From positions 620,001-684,000 of the forward strand of contig OY282365.1 in the NCBI GenBank assembly GCA_958295685.1: DNA of 64,000 bases, given 5' to 3'. Every line of letters starts with the position of its first letter. Within the stretch, counting starts at the first letter, position 1. Positions 1-7,886 of this stretch are shown piece by piece. The stretch is from an uncultured Dehalococcoidia bacterium (GTDB lineage Bacteria > Chloroflexota > Dehalococcoidia > Lucifugimonadales > CATQGZ01). The position numbers and the translations under genes were made by a program. Under the pieces are notes generated by a model. That model was given only the letters and a program-made list of their open reading frames with translations, was not told where the DNA came from and did not search any database.

Positions 1-270
1 GGTTGTGGCGTAGCCGTCCAGCACATACTGGGTCCAGACCGATCCGGCCGGCCCGCCGTAGAAGCTCCAGTAGTTCCTTGAAATCGGCTCCGCGAATATC
101 CCCGTCCGATACACGGCCTGCCCGGCGGGCTCGGTTGCGGCTTCTCGGGCCGCCTCGGTGACCTCGATCGGCATCTCCGCCGCGTCCTCTCTGGCACATG
201 CCGACAAGACAGCCAGCGCGGCCGCGATCGAGGCCAGGATTGCGGGTCTAACGCTCAGAACCGCTGACAT
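1..270 (-). CDS. Peptide/nickel-type ABC transporter binding lipoprotein, N-terminal part only
   Basis: Open from an ATG at 270 to the window edge, about 90 residues. A signal peptide ends in a lipobox, LSAC at roughly residues 22-25, so the mature protein should be a lipid-anchored surface receptor. After a short acidic linker the sequence GIFAEPISRNYWSFYGG is typical of the start of family 5 solute-binding proteins that deliver peptides or similar solutes to Dpp/Opp-type permeases. An AGAGG ribosome site lies about 9 nt upstream. It follows trxA on the same strand after about 108 nt. The C-terminal binding lobes and any permease genes lie outside the window, so substrate cannot be judged. 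Confidence 0.6.
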   Translation of the reverse strand, partial: MSAVLSVRPAILASIAAALAVLSACAREDAAEMPIEVTEAAREAATEPAGQAVYRTGIFAEPISRNYWSFYGGPAGSVWTQYVLDGYATT

Positions 271-378
271 AGTAGACGACCTCTTTATTTGAGAAACGAG
301 AAGGACGGGCGTCGGAACCGGCCGTGAGAGCCGCGCGAGCGTCCGGCTCGCCGGGTTCCCCGGGCGGAACGGACGGAG

Positions 379-705
379 CTAGGCTATCGCCGCCTCTATT
401 CGGCTCTTCAGGGTCGACTTGGGAACGGCGCCGACCACCTGATCGACCGGCTGGCCGTCTTTGAAGATCAACAGTGTGGGGATGCCTCTCACGCCGTACG
501 TCATCGGCGACTTCGGGTTGGAGTCTACGTCCAGCTTGGTGAACTTCATCTGTCCGTCGAACTCCTCGGCAAGCTGATCGACGATGGGCGCGATCATCTT
601 GCATGGCGCGCACCAGTCGGCCCAGAAGTCCACCAGGACAGGGGTCCCGGCGTTCAGTACCTGGTCCTCGAAATCTGAATCGGTCACTTCCATCGGGTGT
701 GCCAC
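379..705 (-). CDS. trxA: Thioredoxin
   Basis: Cytoplasmic disulfide reductase of about 108 residues with the classic active site WCAPCK, the cis-proline segment GIPTLLIFKDG and the family's usual length. I chose the GTG at 705 because GGAGG sits 5 nt upstream (711-715) and this gives the standard thioredoxin N-terminus. The longer in-frame ATG at 732 would add nine residues and lacks a good ribosome site. It lies downstream of the cysteine desulfurase and a lipoprotein gene on the same strand, so it may belong to one transcript concerned with sulfur and redox chemistry. Family assignment is firm; the exact start is less so. Confidence 0.93.
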   Translation of the reverse strand: MAHPMEVTDSDFEDQVLNAGTPVLVDFWADWCAPCKMIAPIVDQLAEEFDGQMKFTKLDVDSNPKSPMTYGVRGIPTLLIFKDGQPVDQVVGAVPKSTLKSRIEAAIA

Positions 706-789
706 TGGTTCCTCCGTTAGTTTGATTGACATATTATTTCCCGCCGCTTCGGAGCCTTCCCGCGCATGGGGATTGATTCGGGCCGGCGC

Positions 790-1359
790 TCACCGCCCTC
801 TCTGGTAATCGACGAAGTCCATCGAGACCGTATCGGTCTGGTTCCACCAGAGCGTGCCCAGGATCAGGCCCTTTGGGACGTCGAATATGAAAGACCCCTC
901 GATCTGGAGGTCTTTTTCAAGTTCGACTTGGCCCCACAGCAGTTGTTCTTCGAGGACTATAGCTCCTCTGTCATCGGTGTCGTCCGCCGGCACGGCCTGC
1001 TCGTAGGGATTGATGGCCTCGATTCTGTCACTCCGGCGGTCTCCGAGCTGGACGGCGCCCTCGTCGAGCAGCATCGAGGCCACCGTCGTAGAGAGATTCG
1101 CTACCGTGATGCTGACGACCGCCAGCTGTCGGTTGGAGGCCCTCGGCCTCACGGCCTGCCTGCGCCCGCTTCCGTCGGTGAATATGACCTTCTCCGCCAC
1201 TCTCGGAGGCTTGGCAGAGAAGTGCAGCTGCCTGCCCCGCGCGTAGGATATGTCGTCTTCTCCTCCGCATCCGGCCGCCGCCGCAAGCAGCGCCACTGCA
1301 AGGGCGACGCTCCCGATGACCGCGCGCGGGAGCGGTATCCCGGAGAATACACGCATCAC
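790..1359 (-). CDS. Predicted lipoprotein of unknown function
   Basis: 189 residues. An N-terminal hydrophobic signal ends in a lipobox-like AAAGC followed by GGEDD, indicating export and lipid anchoring. The rest is a single soluble domain rich in beta-strand-like segments (AVVSITVANLSTTVASMLLDEG, split here as VVSITVANLS and following), resembling extracellular beta-sandwich domains such as DUF4352, but I do not claim the family. The ATG overlaps the stop of the upstream cysteine desulfurase gene by 4 nt (ATGA), so the two are almost certainly co-translated. No catalytic motif is visible. The function is unknown. Confidence 0.7.
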   Translation of the reverse strand: MMRVFSGIPLPRAVIGSVALAVALLAAAAGCGGEDDISYARGRQLHFSAKPPRVAEKVIFTDGSGRRQAVRPRASNRQLAVVSITVANLSTTVASMLLDEGAVQLGDRRSDRIEAINPYEQAVPADDTDDRGAIVLEEQLLWGQVELEKDLQIEGSFIFDVPKGLILGTLWWNQTDTVSMDFVDYQRGR

Positions 1360-2573
1360 TGCGTCCCTCCCGCGGCCGAGAGGGACGGCATGGCGCGCAG
1401 CTTGCCGACGATCGTGGGAAGCGTCGAGAGAAGGCGGCTCACGTCCTCATCGGTATTGTCTCGCCCGAGGGTGATTCTCAGGCTCCCCTGGGCAGTGTCG
1501 GCAGACCGGCCAATTGCGAGGAGCACGTGCGACGGCTCCAGGGACGCCGACGAGCAGGCGCTGCCGCTCGACGCGCAGATTCCTGCGAAGTCGAGACCGA
1601 GGAGCACAGGCTCGCCCTCGACCCCTTCGAACGAGACGTTGACGTTGTTCGGCAGCCGTTCGGTCGGGTGGCCGTTGAAGCAGACGTCCTCGATGGATTC
1701 TCTTATGCCGGCCGCAATCCTGTCCCGAAGCCCGGCTGTCCGTCTGGACTCACTCTCCTTCTCTTCCGCCGCCAGCCTCAGAGCCTCGGCCATGCCGACT
1801 ATGCCCGGCACGTTCTCGGTGCCGGACCGGCGTTGGCGTTCCTGTCCACCCCCCATCTGGAGCGGCTCGAACGGAGTTCCACGCTTGAGGTACAGGGCTC
1901 CTACCCCTTTCGGGCCGTAGAACTTGTGCGCGGAGAGGCTCAGCATGTCCACTCCCAGGGCTCCGACGTCCAGATCGAGGAAGGCCGCGCCCTGGACAGC
2001 GTCCGTGTGCATGGTTATCCCCTGCCCCCGGCGCGCTGCCTCTGACTTCACGGTCTTTGCGATGTCTGGGATCGGCTCGATGGTGCCGATCTCGTTGTTA
2101 GCGAGCATCACGCTTACCAGGATCGTCTGATCCGTGATGGCGCGCCCCACGTCGTCAGGGTCCACGAGGCCGTATTCGTCCACGGGGAGGTACGTGACGT
2201 CGAAGCCGAATTGCTCCAGCTGGTGGCAGGCGTGCAACACGGCGTGGTGCTCGACTGCGGTGGTGATGACGTGCTTTCCGACGTTCCGCATAGCGAATGC
2301 GACGCCCTTCAGGGCTGCGTTGTCGGACTCGGTGCCCCCGCTGGTGAACACTATCTCGCTCATCCGGGCGCCGAGGCATCGTGCGACGGTCTCCCGGGAG
2401 CCGTCGACCGCTTTTCGGGCTTCCTGAGCGACGGTGTACAGACTCGACGGGTTGCCGAATGCGCCGGAGAAGTACGGGAGCATGGCCGACAGCACCTCTT
2501 CACGCACCCGGGTCGTGGCGGCGTGGTCCATGTAGATCGGACTCTCGGAAGCTGATATGGCGACGTCGGTCAT
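1356..2573 (-). CDS. Cysteine desulfurase, IscS/NifS family
   Basis: PLP enzyme that removes sulfur from cysteine to form a persulfide for Fe-S clusters or thiolated cofactors. 405 residues, normal length. Visible: N-terminal YMDHAATT, cofactor histidine region TAVEHHAVLH (about 105-114), the PLP lysine in SLSAHKFYGPKG (Lys217) and the catalytic loop SGSACSSASLEPSHVL with the nucleophile at Cys340. The long loop after the cysteine is of the class I (IscS-like) type. It is upstream of and translationally coupled to a lipoprotein gene, with trxA further down. A TGC-TAAGAT extended -10 lies about 24 nt before the ATG. Whether it serves Isc, Nif or tRNA thiolation cannot be told here. Confidence 0.93.
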   Translation of the reverse strand: MTDVAISASESPIYMDHAATTRVREEVLSAMLPYFSGAFGNPSSLYTVAQEARKAVDGSRETVARCLGARMSEIVFTSGGTESDNAALKGVAFAMRNVGKHVITTAVEHHAVLHACHQLEQFGFDVTYLPVDEYGLVDPDDVGRAITDQTILVSVMLANNEIGTIEPIPDIAKTVKSEAARRGQGITMHTDAVQGAAFLDLDVGALGVDMLSLSAHKFYGPKGVGALYLKRGTPFEPLQMGGGQERQRRSGTENVPGIVGMAEALRLAAEEKESESRRTAGLRDRIAAGIRESIEDVCFNGHPTERLPNNVNVSFEGVEGEPVLLGLDFAGICASSGSACSSASLEPSHVLLAIGRSADTAQGSLRITLGRDNTDEDVSRLLSTLPTIVGKLRAMPSLSAAGGTQ

Positions 2574-2596
2574 CTTGTGATACGGCCTACCTCAAT

Positions 2597-2602
2597 ATCT
2601 TA
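2597..2602 (-). promoter_or_regulatory. Extended -10 before the cysteine desulfurase gene
   Basis: On the minus strand the bases read TGC-TAAGAT, an extended -10 (TGn plus TAnnnT). No convincing -35 is present 17 nt upstream. Similar TGC-TAAACT and TGC-TAAGCT boxes precede sdhA and rho, which supports it as the house style of this genome. It implies a leader of about 17 nt. Confidence 0.4.
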
Positions 2603-2612
2603 GCACGATCGC

Positions 2613-3020
2613 TCATGCCGTGAGACCTGAGCGTCTTTGGGATACCTCGGCTCTGGCCTGCTCTGCGGACAGGTGGTCGATCCCGCGTTCCAGCACCAGG
2701 GTATCGACCCGGGACAGGGCGAAGTCCTCGGTAATCCCTGCGATAGAAGCCTCTGTGTCGAAGCTCTTGCATGAGAATATATCGACGTTGAGGTATGCCT
2801 TGGCGGGGAAGGTGTGAATGCTGATGTGGCTCTCTGCGATGAGCACGAATCCCGATACTCCCCAATCGCCCGGCTGGGCGCCCCGGTAGGTGTGCACCTC
2901 CGGGGGCGCGATCTTGGTCATGCCGATGGAGGACGGGTGCTGGTCGAGGAAGCGCTCGACGAGGCCGCTGTCCCACAGGCGGCCTGGGTCGCCTCCGTAA
3001 CCGTCGATGATCAGATGCAC
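2613..3020 (-). CDS. speH: S-adenosylmethionine decarboxylase proenzyme
   Basis: Makes decarboxylated SAM for spermidine synthesis and is activated by autocleavage that creates a pyruvoyl group. The bacterial short form has the expected size of 135 residues. The self-cleavage site is ESHISIHTFP: cut between Glu63 and Ser64, with His69 and Cys84 (FSCKSF) as the usual processing and catalytic residues. No spermidine synthase gene lies next to it. It ends 39 nt before the cysteine desulfurase ATG on the same strand. The start at an ATG encoding MHLIIDGYGG agrees with the family N-terminus. Confidence 0.93.
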   Translation of the reverse strand: MHLIIDGYGGDPGRLWDSGLVERFLDQHPSSIGMTKIAPPEVHTYRGAQPGDWGVSGFVLIAESHISIHTFPAKAYLNVDIFSCKSFDTEASIAGITEDFALSRVDTLVLERGIDHLSAEQARAEVSQRRSGLTA

Positions 3021-3074
3021 TCACTGCCCCCTTGCGGTCGTCAGATTATCAGGAGTCGAGTCTCCGCGAAAGCC

Positions 3075-3200
3075 GGGCCGTCTTCCCCACCCGCCCGCCC
3101 TCTGGAAACTGGGGGCAAAGCCCCCGACCCCCTGCCAGAGGGGAGAACCCCTCTGGACTCCCCTCTTTCGGATCTCACAAGTATCGAGGGCCCATAGTGT
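3075..3200. repeat. GC-rich palindromic intergenic repeat, copy 1
   Basis: Contains CTGGGGGCAAAGCCCCC, a GGGGGC/GCCCCC hairpin with an AAA loop, then the pair CCAGAGGGG and CCCCTCTGG, a second hairpin, and ends in CGGATCTCACA. The same blocks recur at 3898, 16130, 25480, 55128, 58560 and 62800, always between genes. Confidence 0.75.
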
Positions 3201-3230
3201 CGTATGATAAGGCACTGGTGAGCAAGTCTG

Positions 3231-3896
3231 TTGCCGATGCGTATGGATCACGTACTGAACAGCCTCCGACTGCCGCTCGTCCTCGCCGTCGTGCTGGCGG
3301 CGGGCGCGTGTTCCCCGCGCGCTCTCTCTACTGAGGAGGAGGCCGTCCTGAGGTTCGACGAGGGCCTTCAACTGGAGGAGAAGGGCAATCTGGAGAAGGC
3401 TCACGCCGCGTATACCGAGGCGGTCCGGGCCGACCCCAGGATGGCTGACGCCTATGCCAGGCGAGGCTACATCTACTTCATATACGGCAATCACATCGCG
3501 GCGATGGCAGACCTGAACCGAGCGATCGATCTCGACCCGTCTCTGGCCGCCGCCTTCAACTACAGAGGGGAGACGTTCGCCGAGAACGGCCTCCACGACG
3601 ACGCGCTGCTGGACTACTCGAAGGCGATCCAACTTGACCCTGAGCTCGTGGAGGCGCGCCTGAACCGAGCCGGGGTCTATATCGAGACGGGCGAGCCGGA
3701 GGCGGCCATAGAGGACATCACTTCGGCCATCGAGCTTCGGCCCGGCTCCCCGAACCTCTATCTGACGCGGGGCCGGATTTACGCGGCGCTGGGCCAGGCC
3801 GCCAGAGCCGTGGCCGACCTTGAGCAGGCGCTATCCCTCACCCAGGACGAGGCGGTTGTCGTGCCCGCGCGGCAACTTCTCATCCTTCTCCAATAG
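3231..3896 (+). CDS. TPR-repeat lipoprotein
   Basis: 221 residues. A signal peptide ends in a lipobox-like AGAC (LAAGACSPR), so the protein is probably lipid-anchored outside the membrane. The rest is tetratricopeptide repeats: successive 34-residue helical pairs such as ADAYARRGYIYFIYGNHIAA, AAFNYRGETFAENGLHDDAL and PNLYLTRGRIYAALGQAARA. TPRs mediate protein-protein contacts, so a scaffold role is likely but the partner is unknown. Several in-frame starts (TTG 3231, ATG 3237, ATG 3243) compete; the ATG at 3243 also retains the full signal peptide. It is a lone plus-strand gene bracketed by palindromic repeats. Confidence 0.75.
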   Translation: MPMRMDHVLNSLRLPLVLAVVLAAGACSPRALSTEEEAVLRFDEGLQLEEKGNLEKAHAAYTEAVRADPRMADAYARRGYIYFIYGNHIAAMADLNRAIDLDPSLAAAFNYRGETFAENGLHDDALLDYSKAIQLDPELVEARLNRAGVYIETGEPEAAIEDITSAIELRPGSPNLYLTRGRIYAALGQAARAVADLEQALSLTQDEAVVVPARQLLILLQ

Positions 3897-3897
3897 A

Positions 3898-4450
3898 CGG
3901 CTGGTTTCCCCACCCGCCCGCCCATTGGAAGCTGGGGGCAAAGCCCCCAGACCCCCTTGCCAGAGGGGGAGAATCCCCTGCAGGTTCGCCTGCAACCCGC
4001 AGGACAACCCAGACCCTCTGCCAGAGGGGGAGAATCCCCTGCAGGTTCGCCTGCAACCCGCAGGACAAACCCAGACCTCTGCCAGAGGGGGAGGACCCCC
4101 TGCAGGTTCGCCTGCAACCCGCAGGACAACCCAGACCCTCTGCCAGGGGGGAGAATCCCCTGCAGGTTCGCCTGCAACCCGCAGGACAGCCCAGACCCTC
4201 TGCCAGAGGGGGGGAATCCCCTGCAAGTTCGCCTGCAACCCACAGGACAACCCAGACCCTCTGCCAGAGGGGGGAGAATCCCCTGCAGGTTCGCCTGCAA
4301 CCCGCAGGACAACCCCAGACCCTCTGCCAGAGGGGGAGAATCCCCTGCAGGTTCGCCTGCAACCCGCAGGACAACCCCAGACCCTCTGCCAGAGGGGGGA
4401 GAATCAATCCCCCTGAACTCCCCCCTGCGGGTCTCACGGGGTCTGAACAG
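3898..4450. repeat. Palindromic repeat copy 2 with an internal array of seven ~60-bp tandem units
   Basis: It starts and ends like the other GC-rich repeats (CCCACCCGCCCGCC at the left, GGTCTCACGGGGTCTGAACAG at the right). In between are seven tandem units of about 58-62 bp. Each carries CCCTCTGCCAGAGGG, almost perfectly self-complementary, and GCAGGTTCGCCTGC, a 5-bp stem closed by a TTCG tetraloop. Units differ by a few substitutions and by indels in G runs. This accounts for the whole gap; no gene is seen in it. Confidence 0.85.
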
Positions 4451-4470
4451 TTTTCCGGAGCCGACCACGT

Positions 4471-4974
4471 TCACCCATCGGCTCGAGATGACGCCGCCCG
4501 CCAGTCGGCCAGTATCTGTTCGTCGTGGGGGAACGGGAGGTCCGGCAGGGCGTCGGGCACGTACAGCCCGACTTCCTGGGCCTCCTGTCCGGCGGCGAGC
4601 TTCCCGCCGGTGACCGCGGCCGAGTAGACGGCCAGCACGACGGGATTGTCACGAGCGGAGTAGAGCCCGACGAAGCCGTCGACGCATACGTCGAGGCCGG
4701 TCTCCTCCAGTACCTCCCTCACGGCGGCCTCTTCTACCGTCTCGCCCCGGTCCACGTAGCCTGAGGGGAACGACCAGCGCCCCAGCGCGGGTTCTATAGC
4801 CCTGCGGACCAGGACCAGTCTGTCGTTCAGGGACACGAGGACGACGACCGCGAGTTTCGGGTCGAGAAAGACGATGCGCCCACATTCCGGACAGGCCGGC
4901 CGCACTCTGTCATGGACGGTCCTCCCCAGCAGTCGGGCGCCGCATCGATGGCAGAACCTGAACTCATCGACCAC
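4471..4974 (-). CDS. Nudix hydrolase with N-terminal zinc ribbon
   Basis: Hydrolyses a nucleoside diphosphate linked to another group; the zinc-ribbon class includes NADH pyrophosphatases and ADP-sugar hydrolases. 167 residues. A four-cysteine ribbon at C8, C11, C28 and C31 precedes a Nudix box starting at Gly72 (GYVDRGE, then REVLEETGL), which fits G-x5-E-x7-REUxEExGU exactly. It is too short to be a full NudC, so substrate is open. The flanking repeat array at its 3' side and the next minus-strand lipoprotein gene about 86 nt upstream give no functional hint. Confidence 0.88.
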   Translation of the reverse strand: MVDEFRFCHRCGARLLGRTVHDRVRPACPECGRIVFLDPKLAVVVLVSLNDRLVLVRRAIEPALGRWSFPSGYVDRGETVEEAAVREVLEETGLDVCVDGFVGLYSARDNPVVLAVYSAAVTGGKLAAGQEAQEVGLYVPDALPDLPFPHDEQILADWRAASSRADG

Positions 4975-5060
4975 GCGCCCCTCCTTACGATGCGGTCCAG
5001 TCTGCCTGGCTCAGGCTGCCCGGCTCAGGCCGCGGCCAACCGCGATGGCGGCTTGCGGCG

Positions 5061-6113
5061 TCACTGCGTGCTGCTGTCCCAGGCCTCCGCGCGGCGCATG
5101 AATACCGACGAGTCCGCCCACCACTCCGTGTAGCCAATCCGTCGGTTATCGGTGAGGTAGTCGATCTTCTCATTGAGGCACGAGAGCAGTTCCGCATCGT
5201 CCACCGCGAGCGTAAAGCCGCCACGCTCGACGACGTCGTCCAGGGCCGTGACCGCGAACGTGCCGCCGGTGGCTTGGACGGCGTCTAGGTTTCCGATCTC
5301 GCCCCTGGCCAGCGCGTCTATCGCGCCGGCGTCAAGGGCCTCCAGGAGCTCGATCTCGCCGAGCTCGTCCCCCAGATAGACCACCTGCGGCATGGTCTCG
5401 GACGGCGGGTACAGGTGGCGCCTGCCCGCAAGGTTCCGGGACTCGCCCGCGGCGGTGATGGTGTAGTCCGCGCTGCCGTCGGCAACCACTTCGCCCTGCG
5501 CCGTCTCGACCCGCGTTCCAGCGGCCAGCGTCCCGTCGGAGTCGGCGAGGCCGGTCAGTTCCAGCAGGCGGAACTCCCCCGTAGTGCCTGCGAGGACGCC
5601 GACGCGCGTTTCGTCGGTAAGGTCGCTATGCCTGGCGAGCCGCTCGGCGTCCTCGGCGCGCACCAGAAGCGATTGACGGAACGCTATGTGGCCGGACGTG
5701 AAGGCCACCACCTCTTCCCCGCTGGCGTCCATGGTCCTGGAGTCCAGGATCGTAATGCCCCCACCGACAATATCGTATTCCGGCCCGGCCGATTGCAGCC
5801 ATATGCCGTCCCAAGCCGCGATGGGCTCACGGGAGAACGACAGGCCGGCGCCGTCCATGGCTTCGAGAGCCCTCAGCAAGTCAGACTCATAGCCGAGATG
5901 GGCGCCGAACCCGTCAGAGTTCGGGTCCTCGTCGCCGCCGTAGCTGACGGGCGAGAAGAACGGATAGAAGCCCACGACGAGCGCGCGCCCGTCCTCCGTG
6001 CATGATTCCGTCCGCTCGGTCTCTGACGAACACGCCGCGAGGCACAGGAGCAGTACCCCGAGCGCGGCCGCGCCGCCGAGCGTTACCACCCTGAATGAAA
6101 TAGACGGTCTCAC
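5061..6113 (-). CDS. Family 3 solute-binding lipoprotein (amino-acid ABC transporter type)
   Basis: 350 residues. The signal peptide ends in the lipobox LAAC with the anchored cysteine at residue 28. The N-terminal lobe has the hallmarks of SBP family 3: VVGFYPFFSPVSY, GAHLGYESDLLRAL, then WDGIWLQSAGPEYDIVGGG, and later VGVLAGTTGEFRLLEL. It would capture a small polar solute such as an amino acid at the cell surface. No permease or ATPase gene is adjacent, so it is an orphan receptor here. Two promoter-bearing type 1 elements lie in tandem upstream and read toward this gene, implying a leader of about 300 nt; an AT-rich TGATATAGACT nearer the ATG could be an alternative -10. Confidence 0.85.
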   Translation of the reverse strand: MRPSISFRVVTLGGAAALGVLLLCLAACSSETERTESCTEDGRALVVGFYPFFSPVSYGGDEDPNSDGFGAHLGYESDLLRALEAMDGAGLSFSREPIAAWDGIWLQSAGPEYDIVGGGITILDSRTMDASGEEVVAFTSGHIAFRQSLLVRAEDAERLARHSDLTDETRVGVLAGTTGEFRLLELTGLADSDGTLAAGTRVETAQGEVVADGSADYTITAAGESRNLAGRRHLYPPSETMPQVVYLGDELGEIELLEALDAGAIDALARGEIGNLDAVQATGGTFAVTALDDVVERGGFTLAVDDAELLSCLNEKIDYLTDNRRIGYTEWWADSSVFMRRAEAWDSSTQ

Positions 6114-6212
6114 GTTCCCCTGCCTCCACTGTCTGTCATTTCGACACCGTGCCCATGGCGATGCCAGAGTCTATATCACGCCGTAGCCTCAGTCCAGAGT
6201 CGGCATGACCCG

Positions 6213-6453
6213 GGAAATTTTTGCCGAAAGTGTCGGATTTGAGGGCATTTCGTAGCTGGGAGGTGCGATTTTGGCCGACACAATACGACACTTACCCGAC
6301 ACTTTTCCGACAGTTATCCGACACTAATACGACACTTTCCGACACTTATCCGACACTTATACGACAGTCGCTTCAGGAGTCCTGCGGGCTGGTTTGTGGA
6401 GAGAGGCGGCTGTGTCATGGGGATACTCTAGCACAGCGGTTCGGTGTCGTCAA
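6213..6453 (-). repeat. Type 1 promoter-array element, copy T1-a
   Basis: Read on the minus strand: a -35 TTGACG (6448-6453), 17-bp spacer and -10 TAGAGT (6425-6430); then a conserved leader; then eight 10-11-bp units whose plus-strand form is CGACACTTATC (6276-6366); then the hinge CGTAGCTG; then one complementary word, GTGTCGG on the plus strand at 6230-6236. This copy uses CGACAC words where the other type 1 copies use TGACAC, and its outlying word matches. The downstream gene is the family 3 binding lipoprotein. Confidence 0.8.
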
Positions 6454-6455
6454 GG

Positions 6456-6600
6456 ATTGTCTGAATGAGGATTCTCAGGATGGGAGGATTCTCAGGATTG
6501 GGAGGCGCGGGCGATTCACGAGTCTCCCTACTCGTTGGGGCGGCTGTCGATCTGGGGCGCACTGGCGGTGCGCCGGTCCCTAGAGCCGGCGGCCTCTGGG
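6456..6600. repeat. AGGATT-type short repeats and a hairpin-rich intergenic repeat
   Basis: Begins with TGTCTGAATGAGGATTCTC followed by AGGAT/GGGAGG iterations, then a segment with GCGATTCACGAGTC and GTTGGGGCGGC. Both blocks recur near 6918, 16017, 16228, 25350, 25705, 37845 and 63304. No coding potential stands out. Confidence 0.6.
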
Positions 6601-6613
6601 GAGCGGCGGATCC

Positions 6614-6855
6614 GGGGAATTTTTGCCGAAAGTGTCACATTTTAGGGGCATTCCGTAGCTGGGAGGGCCGATTTTGCCTGACACTATGGGACACTCATGG
6701 GACACTTATGTGACACTTTTGTGACACTCACGTGACACTTATGTGACACTTTGTGACACTTTTGTGACAGGCGCTTCGGGAGTCCTGCGGGCTGGTCGTG
6801 GAGAGAGGCGGCTGTGTCATGGGGATACTCTAGCACAGCGGTTCGGGGATGTCAA
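6614..6855 (-). repeat. Type 1 promoter-array element, copy T1-b
   Basis: Same plan as T1-a and only about 160 bp from it, same orientation. Minus-strand -35 TTGACA (6850-6855), 17 bp, -10 TAGAGT (6827-6832). The array (about 6679-6770) has units of TGACACTTATG type. The outlying complementary word is AGTGTCACAT (6631-6640), which pairs with ATGTGACACT over ten bases. It reads through T1-a toward the family 3 lipoprotein gene. Confidence 0.8.
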
Positions 6856-6871
6856 GGGGAGAGTTGTCAGT

Positions 6872-6966
6872 GGCTAGTGGCTAGTGGTCAGTGGGGATTG
6901 GGGAGTGGAGGCGGGGGATTGTCTGAGTCAGGATTCTTAGGATTGGAGGATTAGCAGGATGGGAGG
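6872..6966. repeat. Short direct repeats (GTGGCTAGTGG type and AGGATT type)
   Basis: GTCAGTGGCTAGTGGCTAGTG is a tandem of GTGGCTA words, followed by GGGGATTGGGGAGTGG and another TGTCTGAGTCAGGATTCTTA block. Similar GTGGTCAGTGG runs occur near 14290 and 58550. No gene is evident. Confidence 0.5.
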
Positions 6967-7024
6967 CGCGGGCGATTCAACCTTGCTCGGCCGAGTTAGG
7001 CGGGGGATTTTGGGGTACACGTAA

Positions 7025-7054
7025 TTGACGCCTCCGTTCGTGACTTCCTATAAT
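7025..7054 (+). promoter_or_regulatory. Sigma70 promoter for the HpcH-type aldolase gene
   Basis: TTGACG (7025-7030), 18-bp spacer, perfect TATAAT (7049-7054). Transcription would begin near 7061, about 37 nt before the TTG start at 7098. Confidence 0.75.
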
Positions 7055-7097
7055 TGGCTGTCGGAGGGAATGACCGCACGAGGGCAAAGGAGCAATC

Positions 7098-7856
7098 TTG
7101 GCAGAACTCAGGAAGAACAGGGTGAAGCGGAAGCTGCAACAGGGCGAAGTCGCTACTGTGGTGTCCGGGCAGAACACGTCGAACATGATCGAGGTCATAG
7201 GCTCGCTCGGCTTCGACGGGGTGTGGATCGAGACGGAGCACGGCCCCTTCGACTTCGCGGATCTGCCCGACCTGACGAGGGCGTGCGACCTCTGGGGGGT
7301 CACCTCGGTCGTGCGTGTGAACCTGAACCTCCCAGGCGTGATATACCGGACTCTCGACGTCGGCGGCCAGGGGGTGGTGGTCCCGCACGTGGATACCGCC
7401 GAGCAGGCGAGGGCCGTGGTGGACGCGGGGAAGTTCGCCCCGATCGGGCACCGCGGGAACTACACCAGCCGGCAGGGCATCGGCGTCGACGACTACTTCG
7501 ATAAGGCGAACGACGAGGTGCTGCTGGTCGTGCTAATCGAGGACGTCACTGCAATAGAAAACCTGGCGGAGATTCTGACCGTCGACGACATCGACGTCTT
7601 CATGGTCGCCCCTGGCGACCTGTCCCAGAGCATGGGACTCCCCGGCGGGATGAACCACCCTGAGGTGCAGGCGGTGGTCGACAGGGCGAACGAACAGATC
7701 ATCAGCGCGGGCCGCGCGGCGGGCGGGCTGGCGTCCATAGAGTCGGTCGAAGCCTCGATTGAAAAGGGTGTGCGCTTCCTGCTGACCAGCTGGGAGCCGT
7801 GGGTGGCGTCCGGCGCCGGAGTCTTCCTGGACAGGGTGGCCGCCGCGGCGAAGTAG
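7098..7856 (+). CDS. HpcH/HpaI-type aldolase
   Basis: Class II, metal-dependent aldolase of the family that cleaves 4-hydroxy-2-oxo acids to pyruvate plus an aldehyde, a cytosolic step in degradation of aromatic or sugar acids. 252 residues, the normal size. Motifs include GVWIETEHGPFDF (metal/substrate loop), VRVNLNLPGVIYRTLDVGG, GVVVPHVDTAEQA and VAPGDLSQSMG. The TTG start is supported by AAGGAG six nt upstream and a TATAAT promoter. The family is promiscuous, so the natural substrate cannot be named. The CCA-adding enzyme follows after 30 nt and may share the transcript. Confidence 0.87.
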   Translation: MAELRKNRVKRKLQQGEVATVVSGQNTSNMIEVIGSLGFDGVWIETEHGPFDFADLPDLTRACDLWGVTSVVRVNLNLPGVIYRTLDVGGQGVVVPHVDTAEQARAVVDAGKFAPIGHRGNYTSRQGIGVDDYFDKANDEVLLVVLIEDVTAIENLAEILTVDDIDVFMVAPGDLSQSMGLPGGMNHPEVQAVVDRANEQIISAGRAAGGLASIESVEASIEKGVRFLLTSWEPWVASGAGVFLDRVAAAAK

Positions 7857-7886
7857 CGCGGCCTGTACGCGCTCGAGGCGCGCCCG

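Noticed and set aside
3960..4440. Open frames of 139-231 codons through the tandem repeats
   Set aside because: All arise from the repeat sequence in several frames on both strands; none has a ribosome site or known family.
6276..6366. CRISPR array
   Set aside because: Units are 10-11 bp without spacers and no cas genes are present.
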